62,913 nucleotides of DNA, taken from assembly GCA_947627905.1 (NCBI GenBank), contig CANQXX010000007.1, forward strand, positions 1 to 62,913, given 5' to 3'. Origin of the DNA: an uncultured Clostridia bacterium. Lineage in GTDB: Bacteria > Bacillota > Clostridia > Oscillospirales > Ruminococcaceae. Position 1 is the stretch's first letter. Every line of letters starts with the position of its first letter. Position numbers and translations under genes: made by a program. Positions 1 to 9,191 of the stretch are shown here, piece by piece. The notes below the pieces were generated by a model that saw nothing but the letters and a program-made list of their open reading frames with translations, did no database searches and was not told where the DNA came from.

Positions 1-9
1 GGGTGAATT

Positions 10-125
10 GAAGCCGCTTTAGTGGCTTCAAGAGGGGGCTGCCCTGCGATAGAGGGCGCCCCCTTGGCACTAACGAATTACTATAGTTTAAGCCTTGCCA
101 AACAGCCCAGTGAGCTGTTTGGCAA
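10..125. repeat. Cluster of three perfect or near-perfect palindromes at the left window edge
   Basis: Three hairpins follow one another in non-coding DNA. The first pairs GAAGCC (10-15) with GGCTTC (24-29). The second pairs AGGGGGC and GCCCT (33-45) with AGGGC and GCCCCCT (53-64), with a single bulged T. The third pairs TTGCCAAACAGC (95-106) with GCTGTTTGGCAA (114-125). No open reading frame is visible in 1-284. The pattern resembles the palindromic intergenic repeats common in gut Clostridia, but family membership is a guess. The rest of 126-210 is AT-rich with no feature I can name. Confidence 0.4.
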
Positions 126-210
126 CACAGATAAATAAATTTGCGTTTCTCCGCAAATTATCATTTATCGGTAATTTATAAAAACTTTATAGTATTCTGA
201 TAAAATAAAA

Positions 211-250
211 CCTGTATCCAAAGGCAGGCATCAAAGCCTTGGGATACAGG
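211..250 (-). terminator. Intrinsic terminator of folT
   Basis: CCTGTATCC pairs with GGGATACAGG and an inner AAGGC pairs with GCCTT. On the minus strand the stem is followed by TTTTATTTTA. It lies about 35 bases after the folT stop. Confidence 0.85.
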
Positions 251-284
251 TCATTTTATTAAGGGAGCAATTTATATCTTTGTG

Positions 285-866
285 TTATTCGTTCTTTGGC
301 GGGGCAGGGTAATGCTTTCCTACAGCGCTGTTATATATCATCAGCACGGCAGGTAGACCGGCTAATACTACCGGAATGAAGAAAACAAGCTCTGCCGCTG
401 TCTTTCCCAAGCGGACATAGAATTGCTGAACGGTTTTTGTCATAAAACCGTAATACATAAGTATCGGCGTATTCAGCGCAATGGAGATGATGAGCGAATC
501 CGCCAGCCTTGCAATTACGGAAAACAACGCAAGTTTTTTGCCGCGCTTTTCGTAAAGCAGTATCCCGTAAATAAGCCCTTCCGCCGCTGCGGTGAGTGAA
601 AGCAGGGGCAGGGGACTCTGACCGCTTACAAAGCAGCCGACAAAATCTCCTGCAATAGCAGCAAGCATTGCCGGAACAGGACCGAACAGCATTCCTACCG
701 ATGCAAGCGGAAAAAATGCAAGGTTGATCTTTATAAATTCTCCTATCCTTATGGAATACATATCCAGCACTACGAACATAGCTACAAGTATTCCCGTTGC
801 CGTTATGCAGCGGATACTTTTAAGCTCGTCCGCTGAACGCCTGAACATAGAAAAAAAGCTTTTCAT
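285..866 (-). CDS. folT: Folate ECF transporter S component (FolT)
   Basis: This 193-residue, very hydrophobic protein is predicted to be the substrate-binding membrane subunit of an energy-coupling factor importer for folate, working with shared EcfA, EcfA' and EcfT subunits that are not in this window. About five or six membrane segments are visible, and the N-terminal TGILVAMFVVLD stretch and the FFPLASVGMLFGP segment are typical of the S-component fold. The strongest support for folate as substrate is the THF riboswitch in its leader (930-1044). The ATG has an AAGGAGGT site five bases upstream. It stands downstream of pfkA on the same strand and ends at a strong terminator. Confidence 0.88.
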   Translation of the reverse strand: MKSFFSMFRRSADELKSIRCITATGILVAMFVVLDMYSIRIGEFIKINLAFFPLASVGMLFGPVPAMLAAIAGDFVGCFVSGQSPLPLLSLTAAAEGLIYGILLYEKRGKKLALFSVIARLADSLIISIALNTPILMYYGFMTKTVQQFYVRLGKTAAELVFFIPVVLAGLPAVLMIYNSAVGKHYPAPPKNE

Positions 867-883
867 TACAATACCTCCTTAAA

Positions 884-931
884 ATTATGCTAAACTGCAT
901 AATCGGAGTTGATGAAAAGCTCCTGTTATGC
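884..931 (-). promoter_or_regulatory. Switching hairpins between THF aptamer and folT ribosome binding site
   Basis: On the minus strand three segments can pair in exclusive ways. GCATAA (926-931) can pair with TTATGC (897-902), together with GGAG/CTCC in the same hairpin. Alternatively the ATTATGC at 897-903 can pair with GCATAAT at 884-890, just before the AAGGAGG at 874-880. The freed CTCC could also cover the ribosome binding site. The upstream hairpin shares two bases with the 3' strand of the aptamer P1. This is inferred expression-platform logic, not demonstrated. Confidence 0.5.
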
Positions 932-1044
932 ATTTCAGCGGGATGCGGCAAACGCACCGCAAACACATTCAATGTGTTTTTCGTCAAGGCGGCAACTCCC
1001 CGTCCGCCAAGCACTGTACGCGCGTTTGCCTACTCTGCAAATGC
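930..1044 (-). promoter_or_regulatory. Tetrahydrofolate (THF) riboswitch aptamer
   Basis: Reading the minus strand, P1 forms from GCATTTGCAG and CTGAAATGC. Inside it are the conserved elements of the THF (folT) class: GAGTAG after P1, an internal GCAAACGCGCGT segment, a GGGGAGTTGCCGCC segment, and the 3' GCGGTGCGTTTGCCGCATCCCG block. The element sits directly upstream of folT, as this class usually does. No clear promoter is visible in the roughly 50 bases between the pfkA stop and the aptamer, so read-through from pfkA is possible. Confidence 0.85.
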
Positions 1045-1092
1045 CATTTTTTTATTTATTTATCTGTACGCATTTTATGCGCAGACAGATAC

Positions 1093-2052
1093 TCAGAAAG
1101 AGATCGAATCGGCAACATGATAAAGATTTTCGTCAAAAGGCTTCTTCATAGCAAGGGCTTCCTTGATGTCAAAGTCAACGATCTTATGATTCTGCATACC
1201 TACAACGCGGTTGCCGATACCCTTGTCGAGAAGCTCAACAGCATAATAACCCATTTCGCTGGCAACAACTCTGTCACGGAGAGTAGGATTTCCGCCTCTC
1301 TGTACATGACCGAGGATAGTAGCTCTCGATTCAATGCCGGTTTTTTCCTCTATCTTCTTGGCAATTTCTTCGGAATGACCGATACCCTCGGAAACAACAA
1401 TTATGAAGTGCTGTTTCCTTGTCTTTTTGGATTCTTCCATTTTAGCGATTATATCGTCAATGCTAGTATCCATTTCGGGAACAAGTATGCCTACCGCACC
1501 GACTGCAAGACCAACATTGAGAGCGATCCAGCCGGCATTTCTTCCCATTACCTCAACTACCGAGCAGCGGTCGTGGGACATAGCTGTGTCGCGTATCTTA
1601 TCTATCATTTCCATTGCAGTATTCATAGCTGTATCATAGCCTATGGTATATTCGGTGCAGGAGATATCGTTGTCGATAGTTCCGGGCAGACCGATGCAGG
1701 GAACGCCGGCCTTGGAAAGATCCGCAGCTCCTCTGAAAGAACCGTCTCCGCCGATAACTACGATACCTACAAGATCGAGCTCGTCGCATTTTGCCTTAGC
1801 CTTGAGGACATAGTCCCACTCCTTAAATTCAAGGCAGCGGGCAGTGTATAGCACTGTGCCTCCGCGCTGGATAATATTAGAAACATCACGCACGCCGAGA
1901 TTTACGGTCTCTCCATGGAGCAGACCATTATAACCTCTTTTGATACCGATAACTTCATAGCCCTTAGCGATAGCTGCACGGGTAACGGCTCTTACGGCAG
2001 CATTCATGCCGGGAGCGTCGCCGCCGCTGGTCAATACGCCTATTCTTTTCAT
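1093..2052 (-). CDS. pfkA: ATP-dependent 6-phosphofructokinase
   Basis: This 319-residue enzyme phosphorylates fructose 6-phosphate to fructose 1,6-bisphosphate, the committing step of glycolysis. The nucleotide-binding start (RIGVLTSGGDAPGMNAAVR), the GGDGS motif near residue 100 and the catalytic PGTIDND loop near residue 120 are all present, as is the VVEVMGRNAGWIA segment. The length fits the bacterial family. I chose the ATG at 2052 because GGAGG lies seven bases upstream; a TTG in frame five codons earlier overlaps that site. A dedicated promoter lies at 2151-2179, so it is probably transcribed apart from the dnaE operon upstream. Confidence 0.97.
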   Translation of the reverse strand: MKRIGVLTSGGDAPGMNAAVRAVTRAAIAKGYEVIGIKRGYNGLLHGETVNLGVRDVSNIIQRGGTVLYTARCLEFKEWDYVLKAKAKCDELDLVGIVVIGGDGSFRGAADLSKAGVPCIGLPGTIDNDISCTEYTIGYDTAMNTAMEMIDKIRDTAMSHDRCSVVEVMGRNAGWIALNVGLAVGAVGILVPEMDTSIDDIIAKMEESKKTRKQHFIIVVSEGIGHSEEIAKKIEEKTGIESRATILGHVQRGGNPTLRDRVVASEMGYYAVELLDKGIGNRVVGMQNHKIVDFDIKEALAMKKPFDENLYHVADSISF

Positions 2053-2150
2053 ATCTTTTTCCTCCAAAAATTTTATTGCCCTGAGGTAAAGTCAATTTTT
2101 GCAATATCTGCCAATAAAACAGGCAAATAACATACATTTCATACATTTTC

Positions 2151-2179
2151 ATTATACGCTTTTATTATAGATTTGTCAA
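2151..2179 (-). promoter_or_regulatory. Sigma-A promoter of pfkA
   Basis: On the minus strand TTGACA (2174-2179) and TATAAT (2151-2156) are separated by 17 bases, a perfect consensus. It gives a leader of about 95 bases before pfkA. Confidence 0.85.
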
Positions 2180-2255
2180 GTGTCTGGGAATATAATTTGC
2201 ATATTTTGTGTTTTTTGATAATATTTCAGCGGTCAGTTTGTAAACCTGTGTGAAA

Positions 2256-5200
2256 TTATTTCATTGCAGCGTCTCCATATCCGACGATATTATATAATTC
2301 CCGGGCGAATTTATCGCATATATGCACACCGGAGATATTTTTAGGGGAAAGCTGCTTTTTCAGATCGTAAATGTACAGTATCACCTTTGTTCTGCCCGGA
2401 TATCTGCCGCAGATCCTGAGAATGTCGTTTATTTTCTGCGTTTCTGAGCCGGCGCATCTGATATACAGCTTCATGTTTTCACATTTTGCGGCATGATCTT
2501 CGGCAGGAACGGCGTACTCTATGATGAGCTTGGGAGAATTATCCTTATATGACAGTTTTGCCGAAATATATACGGCTTGTCCCTTGCGGACGGTATTCCC
2601 GAAAGCTGCAAGGGGTTCTGCGAAAATTATTCCTTCAGCTTCTCCGGTCATATCTTCCAGTTCAACGAACGCCATTTTTGCGCCGCTTTTCTGAGTGTGG
2701 AACTTTACTCCGCTGAATATGCAGAACATGGATATCTCCGCGCCGTCTTTAAGCACGGGAGGCTCTTCGTAAAGCTGTGAGAGCGTGCTCATTCTGCAAA
2801 AAGCGGAAAGTACGCCGTAGCTTTGCAGAGGGTGTCCGGAAAGATACATTCCGATGATGTCTCTTTCCTTTTCAAGCAGCTCCGGAAGAGGATATTCATC
2901 ACAGTGTTCAATGGAAATATCAGCAGTACTGTTGTCGGTCATGTCGAAGAAGTTTATCTGCCCCTCCATATTTTTCATTGAAAAGGCTTGTATGCCGCTA
3001 AATATCCTGTCGTAATTTTCCGACATTTCGCGCCTGTTAAGACCGAATTTATCAAATGCTCCGCATAATATAAGGTTTTCAATGCTTTTGCGGTTGATAT
3101 CTTTTCCGTTCATTCGCCGGCAGAAATTTTCCAGCGAGGTGAAATTTCCGCCCTTGTTCCTTTCGCGCATTATCTCGTCTATGGAATTATATCCGAGCCC
3201 TTTCACTGCGGACAGGGCGAAGCGTATTCCCTCAGGAACAGGGGAAAATCCTGCTTCGCTCTCGTTTATATCCGGACTGAGTATCTTTATTCCTTTTTTG
3301 GAGCATTCACCGGTGTATTCAAGGAGCTTTCCTATGCTGTCCATGCAGCTGGTCATGAGCGCAGCCATGTATTCCTTGAAATAATGGCATTTCAGGTATG
3401 CCGTCCGATAACAGATATATGCATATGCCGCAGCGTGTGATTTATTGAAAGCATATGAAGCAAAGCCGGACATTTCGTCAAAAATTTCATTTGCAGTATC
3501 TTCCGGAACGCCGTTTTTCTTTGCTCCTTCTACGAATATGCTGCGTTCCTCCATCATTACCGAGTGTTTTTTCTTAGCCATTGCCCGTCGGACAAGATCC
3601 GCCCGTCCGTAGGAATATCCTCCCATTTTCCGGCATATTTCCATTACCTGCTCCTGATATACGATACAGCCGTAGGTGACTTCGAGTATATCTTTCAGGA
3701 TAGGGTGCTTGTAGGTGACTTTTGAACTGTCATGCCGGCATTCGATGTATCTTGGGATACTGTCCATAGGTCCCGGACGGTACAGCGATATTACCGCTAT
3801 GATATCCTCTATATTTTCCGGCTTGAGCCTTGTAAGCACCTGTCTGATTCCGCTGCTTTCAAGCTGGAATATACCCGATGTCTGCCCGCGGGATATCATT
3901 TCAAAGGTTTCTTTATCGTCCATAGGTATTTTTTCAATGTCAAAATCCGGTACGGATATTTTTATAAAGTCGGACGCATCGCGTATGACTGTCAGGTTGC
4001 GCAGACCGAGAAAGTCCATTTTGAGCAGACCGAGACTTTCAAGTATAGGGAATACATACTGCGTAACGACCGAATCGCCGTTTAATTGTACCGGAACGTA
4101 ATCGCTTACCGGAGCGTCCGATATTACAACTCCGGCAGCGTGAGTTGAAGCGTGCCTTGGCATACCCTCCAGCTTCATAGCTGTGTCGATGAGCGTTTTT
4201 ACCGTCATATCGCTTTTGTACAGTCCGGAAAGTTCGCTGCTTTCTTTCATTGCCGAGGCGATAGTAACGTGCATGCCGAAAGGAATAAGCTTTGAGACCC
4301 TGTCTACAGCCTGATATGGGATCTCCATTATTCTGCCGACGTCCCGTATCGCGCCTTTTGCCGCCATTGTTCCGAATGTTATTATCTGTGCAACTCTGTC
4401 CTTGCCGTATTTGTTAACAACGTAATCAATTACCCTCTGACGTCCCTCATAGCAGAAATCCACGTCAAAATCAGGCATTGAAACTCTCTCCGGATTAAGG
4501 AACCTTTCAAAAAGCAGGTTATGCTTTATAGGGTCTATGCTGGTTATGCCTATGCAGTAAGCCGCCAGACTTCCTGCGCCGGAGCCTCTTCCGGGACCTA
4601 CGGGAATGTTGTTTTCCTTTGCAAATCTTATATAGTCCCATACTATAAGGTAATAATCGGTATAACCCATTTTGATTATAACGTCCAGCTCATATTCCAT
4701 GCGCTCGGCAATTTCTTCTGGCGGCTTATTGCCGTAATGCTTTTTCAGTCCCTGATAGCACAGACTGCGGAAATATTCCTCGTTATCGTCAACGCCCTCG
4801 GCGGTAAAACGGGGCAGCTTTATTTTTCCGAACTCAAAGGAAACGCTGCACATTTCGGCGATCTTAGCGGTATTTTCCACCGCCTGAGGAACAGTGGAAA
4901 AAAGCCCGAGCATTTCCTGCTCCGACTTCATGTAAAATTCATTTGTAGGGAATGAAAGAGGATTCGGCTGACTGAGCGGAGTATTTGTCTGTATCGCGAT
5001 CAGGATCTTCTGAATATCAGCGTCCTCTTTCATAATGTAGTGAGCGTCGTTTGTGGCGGCAAGAGGGATACCTGTTTCTGCGGAAAGCCTGTAAAGCAGG
5101 GGAAGTATCCGTTCTTCCTCACGGATATTATGGTTCTGTATTTCAATATAATAATTTCCCCTGCCGAAAATTTCAAGATATTTCAGAGCGGCGGCTTTTG

Positions 5201-5660
5201 CGTTTTCATATTCGCCGTTGATGAGTTTTCTGGGTATCTCTCCGGCAAGGCAGCCGGAAAGCGCTATTATTCCCTCGTGATATCTTTCAAGAAGCTCGGT
5301 ATCTACACGGGGCTTGTTGTAAAATCCTTCGGTGTAGCCGTAGGAGACCATTTTTATAAGATTGTGATAGCCGGTATTGTTTTTGCACAGGAGTACAAGA
5401 TGATACGGCTTATTATCCTGACCGTGGATCTTGTCAAAACGGGTCCTTGGAGCAATATATACTTCGCAGCCGATTATAGGTTTTATTCCCTGAGCAACAG
5501 CTTCGTTATAAAATTCTACAGCAGCGTACATATTGCCGTGGTCGGTGACGGCAACGGCGGATTGCCCCAGCTCCTTTGCTCTTGAAACGAGCTGCTTTAT
5601 CCGGCAGGCTCCGTCAAGAAGGCTGTATTCGCTGTGAAGATGAAGATGTACGAATGACAC
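2256..5660 (-). CDS. dnaE: DNA polymerase III subunit alpha (DnaE)
   Basis: This 1134-residue protein is a C-family replicative DNA polymerase. It opens with a PHP domain (SFVHLHLHSEYSLLDG, residues 1 to about 210). The polymerase core holds GPGRGSGAGSL and the catalytic pair in PDFDVDF, with the third acidic position probably in KMDFLGLRN. Helix-hairpin-helix and OB-fold regions follow. Clostridia normally also carry PolC, which does the bulk of leading-strand synthesis; DnaE then extends RNA primers. It is the last gene of the hprK operon, starting 14 bases after whiA. The C-terminus is somewhat shorter than Gram-negative DnaE. Confidence 0.97.
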   Translation of the reverse strand: MSFVHLHLHSEYSLLDGACRIKQLVSRAKELGQSAVAVTDHGNMYAAVEFYNEAVAQGIKPIIGCEVYIAPRTRFDKIHGQDNKPYHLVLLCKNNTGYHNLIKMVSYGYTEGFYNKPRVDTELLERYHEGIIALSGCLAGEIPRKLINGEYENAKAAALKYLEIFGRGNYYIEIQNHNIREEERILPLLYRLSAETGIPLAATNDAHYIMKEDADIQKILIAIQTNTPLSQPNPLSFPTNEFYMKSEQEMLGLFSTVPQAVENTAKIAEMCSVSFEFGKIKLPRFTAEGVDDNEEYFRSLCYQGLKKHYGNKPPEEIAERMEYELDVIIKMGYTDYYLIVWDYIRFAKENNIPVGPGRGSGAGSLAAYCIGITSIDPIKHNLLFERFLNPERVSMPDFDVDFCYEGRQRVIDYVVNKYGKDRVAQIITFGTMAAKGAIRDVGRIMEIPYQAVDRVSKLIPFGMHVTIASAMKESSELSGLYKSDMTVKTLIDTAMKLEGMPRHASTHAAGVVISDAPVSDYVPVQLNGDSVVTQYVFPILESLGLLKMDFLGLRNLTVIRDASDFIKISVPDFDIEKIPMDDKETFEMISRGQTSGIFQLESSGIRQVLTRLKPENIEDIIAVISLYRPGPMDSIPRYIECRHDSSKVTYKHPILKDILEVTYGCIVYQEQVMEICRKMGGYSYGRADLVRRAMAKKKHSVMMEERSIFVEGAKKNGVPEDTANEIFDEMSGFASYAFNKSHAAAYAYICYRTAYLKCHYFKEYMAALMTSCMDSIGKLLEYTGECSKKGIKILSPDINESEAGFSPVPEGIRFALSAVKGLGYNSIDEIMRERNKGGNFTSLENFCRRMNGKDINRKSIENLILCGAFDKFGLNRREMSENYDRIFSGIQAFSMKNMEGQINFFDMTDNSTADISIEHCDEYPLPELLEKERDIIGMYLSGHPLQSYGVLSAFCRMSTLSQLYEEPPVLKDGAEISMFCIFSGVKFHTQKSGAKMAFVELEDMTGEAEGIIFAEPLAAFGNTVRKGQAVYISAKLSYKDNSPKLIIEYAVPAEDHAAKCENMKLYIRCAGSETQKINDILRICGRYPGRTKVILYIYDLKKQLSPKNISGVHICDKFARELYNIVGYGDAAMK

Positions 5661-5674
5661 TTTTCAACGCCCTT

Positions 5675-6601
5675 TCAGGAGATATCTCCGCGTTTTTCCC
5701 TTATCTGATCCGCTATTTCGGAAAGTTTTTTCAGCCTGTGATTTGCGCCGGAGCGCCCCACGGGCTTGTCCAGCAATTCGCCTAATTCTTTAAGTGATAC
5801 GTCCGGATTTTCAAGCCGTATTTCAGCCATGTTGCGAAGTTCCGGAGTAAGACTGTCCAGCCCCTCAGAAGCTATTATGTATTCTATATCTTCGACTTGT
5901 TTTTCCGATGCGCGGAGGGTGCGCTCAATGTTTGCCGCGTCGCAGTTTGCTATGCGGTTCGCTTTATTGCGGACGTCCTTGTAAATTTTCACGTTCATAA
6001 GGTCGATGCTGCTCATGGTAGCTCCCATAAGCGTAAGCAGATCTTCGATATATTCGCTGTCTTTCAGATAAATAACGCAGGTGTTTTTCCGCTCGGCATA
6101 TTTTGCATTTACTCCTACCGAAACGAGCAGCTTCATCAGATCGTCGGCAAGTTCGGGATACGGAACGGCAAATTCAAGATGATATCCCTTTATCGGTTCT
6201 GTCACGCTTCCGCAGGAAAGAAATGCTCCTGCAATGAAAGCAAATATACTGTTATTGTCTATCAGATCGGTCTGTATCCTGTGGATCATGGCTCTTCCGG
6301 AAACTCTGTAGCGGTAGATGATCTCTTCCCTGTAATGTTCTGACGGCACACTGACAGAATACAGTGCGCCGCCGTTTTTCTTTTTGATCTCCGATATATC
6401 GGTTATGTTCTTTCCGCCGATAACATCATCTGCCAGCTTCCTGAAAAGACTGCATACATATTCGTTTTCCGTCTGAAATATTATCGCTTCAGGCGAAAAT
6501 ACCCTGCAAAACAGCAGCATACCGTAAAGACAGCAGTATTTTCTGTCCTTGTCGGTCATGACAGAGCAAAGCTCTTTTTTTACCGAATAGGAAAATGACA
6601 T
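5675..6601 (-). CDS. whiA: DNA-binding protein WhiA
   Basis: This 308-residue protein belongs to the WhiA family, which combines an N-terminal LAGLIDADG homing-endonuclease-like domain without nuclease activity and a C-terminal helix-turn-helix. In actinobacteria it controls sporulation genes; in Firmicutes it affects division and chromosome segregation. The start SFSYSVKKELC and the AFLSCGSVTEP segment are family signatures, and LDKPVGRSGANHRLKKL near the C-terminus is the recognition-helix region. It follows rapZ by two bases, the usual rapZ-whiA pairing, so the two are probably translationally coupled. Confidence 0.95.
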   Translation of the reverse strand: MSFSYSVKKELCSVMTDKDRKYCCLYGMLLFCRVFSPEAIIFQTENEYVCSLFRKLADDVIGGKNITDISEIKKKNGGALYSVSVPSEHYREEIIYRYRVSGRAMIHRIQTDLIDNNSIFAFIAGAFLSCGSVTEPIKGYHLEFAVPYPELADDLMKLLVSVGVNAKYAERKNTCVIYLKDSEYIEDLLTLMGATMSSIDLMNVKIYKDVRNKANRIANCDAANIERTLRASEKQVEDIEYIIASEGLDSLTPELRNMAEIRLENPDVSLKELGELLDKPVGRSGANHRLKKLSEIADQIREKRGDIS

Positions 6602-6603
6602 TT

Positions 6604-7464
6604 TTATCTATCCTTTTCTATGTCTCTGTGGCTTATCCTGCATTTCATATCTTTTCCGCAAAGATATTTGTATATGGCTTCCGCGTAGGTAACGCTGCGG
6701 TGCTTTCCACCGGTGCAGCCAAAGGCTATTACGAGCTGGCTTTTTCCCTCATGGATATAGAGCGGTATGAGGAAATCAAGCATATCTTCGAGCTTTGCAA
6801 GCAGCGTTCTGGACTGTTCAAAGCTCATTACATAATCACTTACGCAGCTTTCGGTACCGGTGTGGTACTTCAGCTCAGGAATATAAAAAGGATTTGGCAG
6901 GCAGCGGACATCAAATACAAGGTCTGCTTCGCGTGATACGCCGTATTTATAACCGAACGACATTACTTTAACTACCATTGAATCTTTCGGATCGTTCAGG
7001 AATATCGCATATATCGTTTCCTTGAGCTGACCCATGGAAAGATCCGATGTATCAATGTAATAATCGGCTTTTTCCCTTACCGAAGCAAGTATTTTTCTTT
7101 CCGAGTTTATAGCGTCCTGCAGGCTGCCGTGGCATTGCTCGTCAAGAGGGTGCTTGCGGCGCGTTTCCTTGTATCGTTTTATAAGAACGTCATCGCCGGC
7201 GTCAAGAAAAAGTATGGAAGTATCCATACCGTTTTCTTTAAGATAATTTATTCCTTCGTCAAGTTCAAGAAACAGCTCTCCGCCGCGGATATCCGTAACT
7301 ATAGCGACTTTTTTCATCTGTCCGTTGTTTATGCATATTTCCGCAAACTTCGGTATCAGCTGAGGCGGAATATTATCTATACAATAGTATCCGATATCTT
7401 CAAGAATATTTATCGTTCCGGATTTGCCGGAGCCGGACATTCCTGTAACAATAAGAAATTTCAT
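6604..7464 (-). CDS. rapZ: RNase adapter / nucleotide-binding protein RapZ (YvcJ family)
   Basis: This 286-residue ATP/GTP-binding protein has a Walker A GMSGSGKS at residues 8-15, the DIRGGELF segment near residue 60, and the C-terminal CTGGKHRSV motif of the RapZ family. In E. coli RapZ guides RNase E to a small RNA controlling amino-sugar synthesis. In Bacillus YvcJ affects competence, so the target here is unknown. The context with murB, hprK and whiA is the standard Firmicute arrangement. The ATG is preceded by GAAAGGA at good spacing. Confidence 0.95.
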   Translation of the reverse strand: MKFLIVTGMSGSGKSGTINILEDIGYYCIDNIPPQLIPKFAEICINNGQMKKVAIVTDIRGGELFLELDEGINYLKENGMDTSILFLDAGDDVLIKRYKETRRKHPLDEQCHGSLQDAINSERKILASVREKADYYIDTSDLSMGQLKETIYAIFLNDPKDSMVVKVMSFGYKYGVSREADLVFDVRCLPNPFYIPELKYHTGTESCVSDYVMSFEQSRTLLAKLEDMLDFLIPLYIHEGKSQLVIAFGCTGGKHRSVTYAEAIYKYLCGKDMKCRISHRDIEKDR

Positions 7465-7479
7465 TTTATATCATTCCTT

Positions 7480-8403
7480 TCAGATATCCTTATCGGTGAT
7501 AATGCGGGGCTCACATTCAAGAACATAACCGGTTTTTTCTTTTACGGTATCCTTAACGATCCTTATAAGTTCCATTAACTGAGAAAAGCTGGCGTTCCCT
7601 TTATTGATTATAAATCCGCTGTGTTTTGTGCTTACTTCGGCGTCACCGACATGAACGCCTTTAAGTCCGCATTGCTCTATAAGCAGAGAAGCGTAGCTTC
7701 CTTCCGGACGTTTGAATGTACTCCCGGCGCTTGGAAATTCAAGCGGCTGCTTTGAGCGGCGCTGTTCCATCAGCTTGTCCATTTTTTCTTTTATTGCGGC
7801 AGGATCTCCCTTTTCAAGACGTATATCCGCAGAAAGTATGATCTCTCCGCTGTCCGTGAATCTGCTGCGCCGGTATGAAAATCCGAGTTCGTCTGCGGAG
7901 TACTCTTTTATGTTTCCTTGTTTGTCCATGGCTTTTACGGAAAGAATGACGTCTTTCATTTCTCCACCGTAAGCGCCTGCGTTCATAAATACCGCGCCGC
8001 CGAGAGTTCCGGGTATGCCATATGCAAATTCAAGACCGCTCAGACTATTTTCCAGAGCCGAGATACATATCTGGGATAAAGCAGCTCCTGCCATGCAGGT
8101 CAGTATGTTGTCATTTTTTAAGGAAATGCCGGAAAAATCTTTTCCCACAACGAAAACAACACCGTTCAGACCGTCCGAATCGACAATAAGGTTAGAGCCT
8201 TTGCCGAAGATATAATACGGAACTTTGAGCTGTTCCGCAAGCGGAACAAGTTTCAGGAAACTTTCTTCGCTGTTGAGCTTTACGAGCAGACTGCATTTTC
8301 CGCCGATCCTGAAAGTGGTATAATTTTTCAATACAGCGTTTTTTTCCGCAGAACAGCCCATTTTTGCGGCTTCTCCGGAAATTATTTCTATCCCTGTATC
8401 CAT
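7480..8403 (-). CDS. murB: UDP-N-acetylmuramate dehydrogenase (MurB)
   Basis: This 307-residue FAD enzyme reduces UDP-GlcNAc-enolpyruvate to UDP-MurNAc, an early cytoplasmic step of peptidoglycan synthesis. FAD-binding segments (GKGSNLIV; YGIPGTLGGAVFMNAGAYG) are present. The PSAGSTFKRP loop supplies the catalytic Ser of type II MurB, and the C-terminal CEPRII supplies the conserved Glu. Length and domain order fit the type II family found in Firmicutes. It is the third gene of the hprK operon and precedes rapZ by 15 bases. Confidence 0.96.
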   Translation of the reverse strand: MDTGIEIISGEAAKMGCSAEKNAVLKNYTTFRIGGKCSLLVKLNSEESFLKLVPLAEQLKVPYYIFGKGSNLIVDSDGLNGVVFVVGKDFSGISLKNDNILTCMAGAALSQICISALENSLSGLEFAYGIPGTLGGAVFMNAGAYGGEMKDVILSVKAMDKQGNIKEYSADELGFSYRRSRFTDSGEIILSADIRLEKGDPAAIKEKMDKLMEQRRSKQPLEFPSAGSTFKRPEGSYASLLIEQCGLKGVHVGDAEVSTKHSGFIINKGNASFSQLMELIRIVKDTVKEKTGYVLECEPRIITDKDI

Positions 8404-8455
8404 TGCTGCCGAACACCCTTTTGCTATATTTTTATTTACAGTTTATGCCGCTGCT

Positions 8456-9175
8456 TTATAAAATATTTCCTCTTTTTGAATTTATGAAGTCTTTCAGCTT
8501 ATCCCAGCAGGAATTTATTATAAGCTCTTCCGGAAAGTCCTGTTCTTCAAGAAGAGAAAACGCCAGTTCGGTTTTCCCGATAAGTCCGCAGAAATGTGCG
8601 TCCGAATTTACCGCAACGGGGATCTCATATTTTTTGCATATCCGGATAACTTCTCGGTAATTGTCGGAAGTATTTTTCCATTTTATAGAGCTTTCGTTTA
8701 TTTCAACTATCTTGCTGTATTCCTTGAATTTTTTCAGGCATTTTTCGTAATCAAACTCGTATCCCGTTGTGGCGCAGTGACCGATCATGTCCACATACGG
8801 ATTTTCGGCAGCACCGAGATAAAGTTTGGTTATTTCTTCACGGGAGGCTTTTGCAAGTTTATCTCTGTGTATTGATGCAATGATCCAGTCAAGAGAGTTA
8901 CATTCATCATCAGGAAAATCAATATTTCCGTCATAGTCGGTTATACTTGATTCCGCACCGAAAATAAGTTTTACTCCGAGCAGCTCGCGCGGGAGCGCTT
9001 TGCGTAGATTGTGAAAGTGCCAGATATGAGGACCGTCCGTTGAAGCGGGAGTATGATCTGTTATGGCAAGAGCCGTAAGACCTGCTTTTGCCGCATATTC
9101 TGCGTTTTCAAGAACGGTTGAATAAGCGTGCGTAGAAGCAACGGTATGTGTGTGAAGATCTGCGATAATGTGCAA
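8456..9175 (-). CDS. PHP-domain phosphatase, YcdX-like
   Basis: This 239-residue protein is a stand-alone polymerase-and-histidinol-phosphatase (PHP) domain. The metal ligands are visible in DLHTHT (residues 6-11), in ITDHT near residue 40, in the GHCATTG segment, and in NSDAHF near the C-terminus. Such proteins are trinuclear-metal phosphoesterases; YcdX-like members have broad phosphatase activity and the true substrate is unknown. The start is a TTG, chosen because GGAGGG lies eight bases upstream and no ATG is nearby. It is the second gene of the hprK operon. Confidence 0.85.
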   Translation of the reverse strand: MHIIADLHTHTVASTHAYSTVLENAEYAAKAGLTALAITDHTPASTDGPHIWHFHNLRKALPRELLGVKLIFGAESSITDYDGNIDFPDDECNSLDWIIASIHRDKLAKASREEITKLYLGAAENPYVDMIGHCATTGYEFDYEKCLKKFKEYSKIVEINESSIKWKNTSDNYREVIRICKKYEIPVAVNSDAHFCGLIGKTELAFSLLEEQDFPEELIINSCWDKLKDFINSKRGNIL

Positions 9176-9191
9176 TGTACGTCCCTCCGGA

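Noticed and set aside
928-1851. Plus-strand open frame of about 307 codons
   Set aside because: It runs antisense through the THF riboswitch and pfkA, whose families are clear, and has no ribosome site or family motif.
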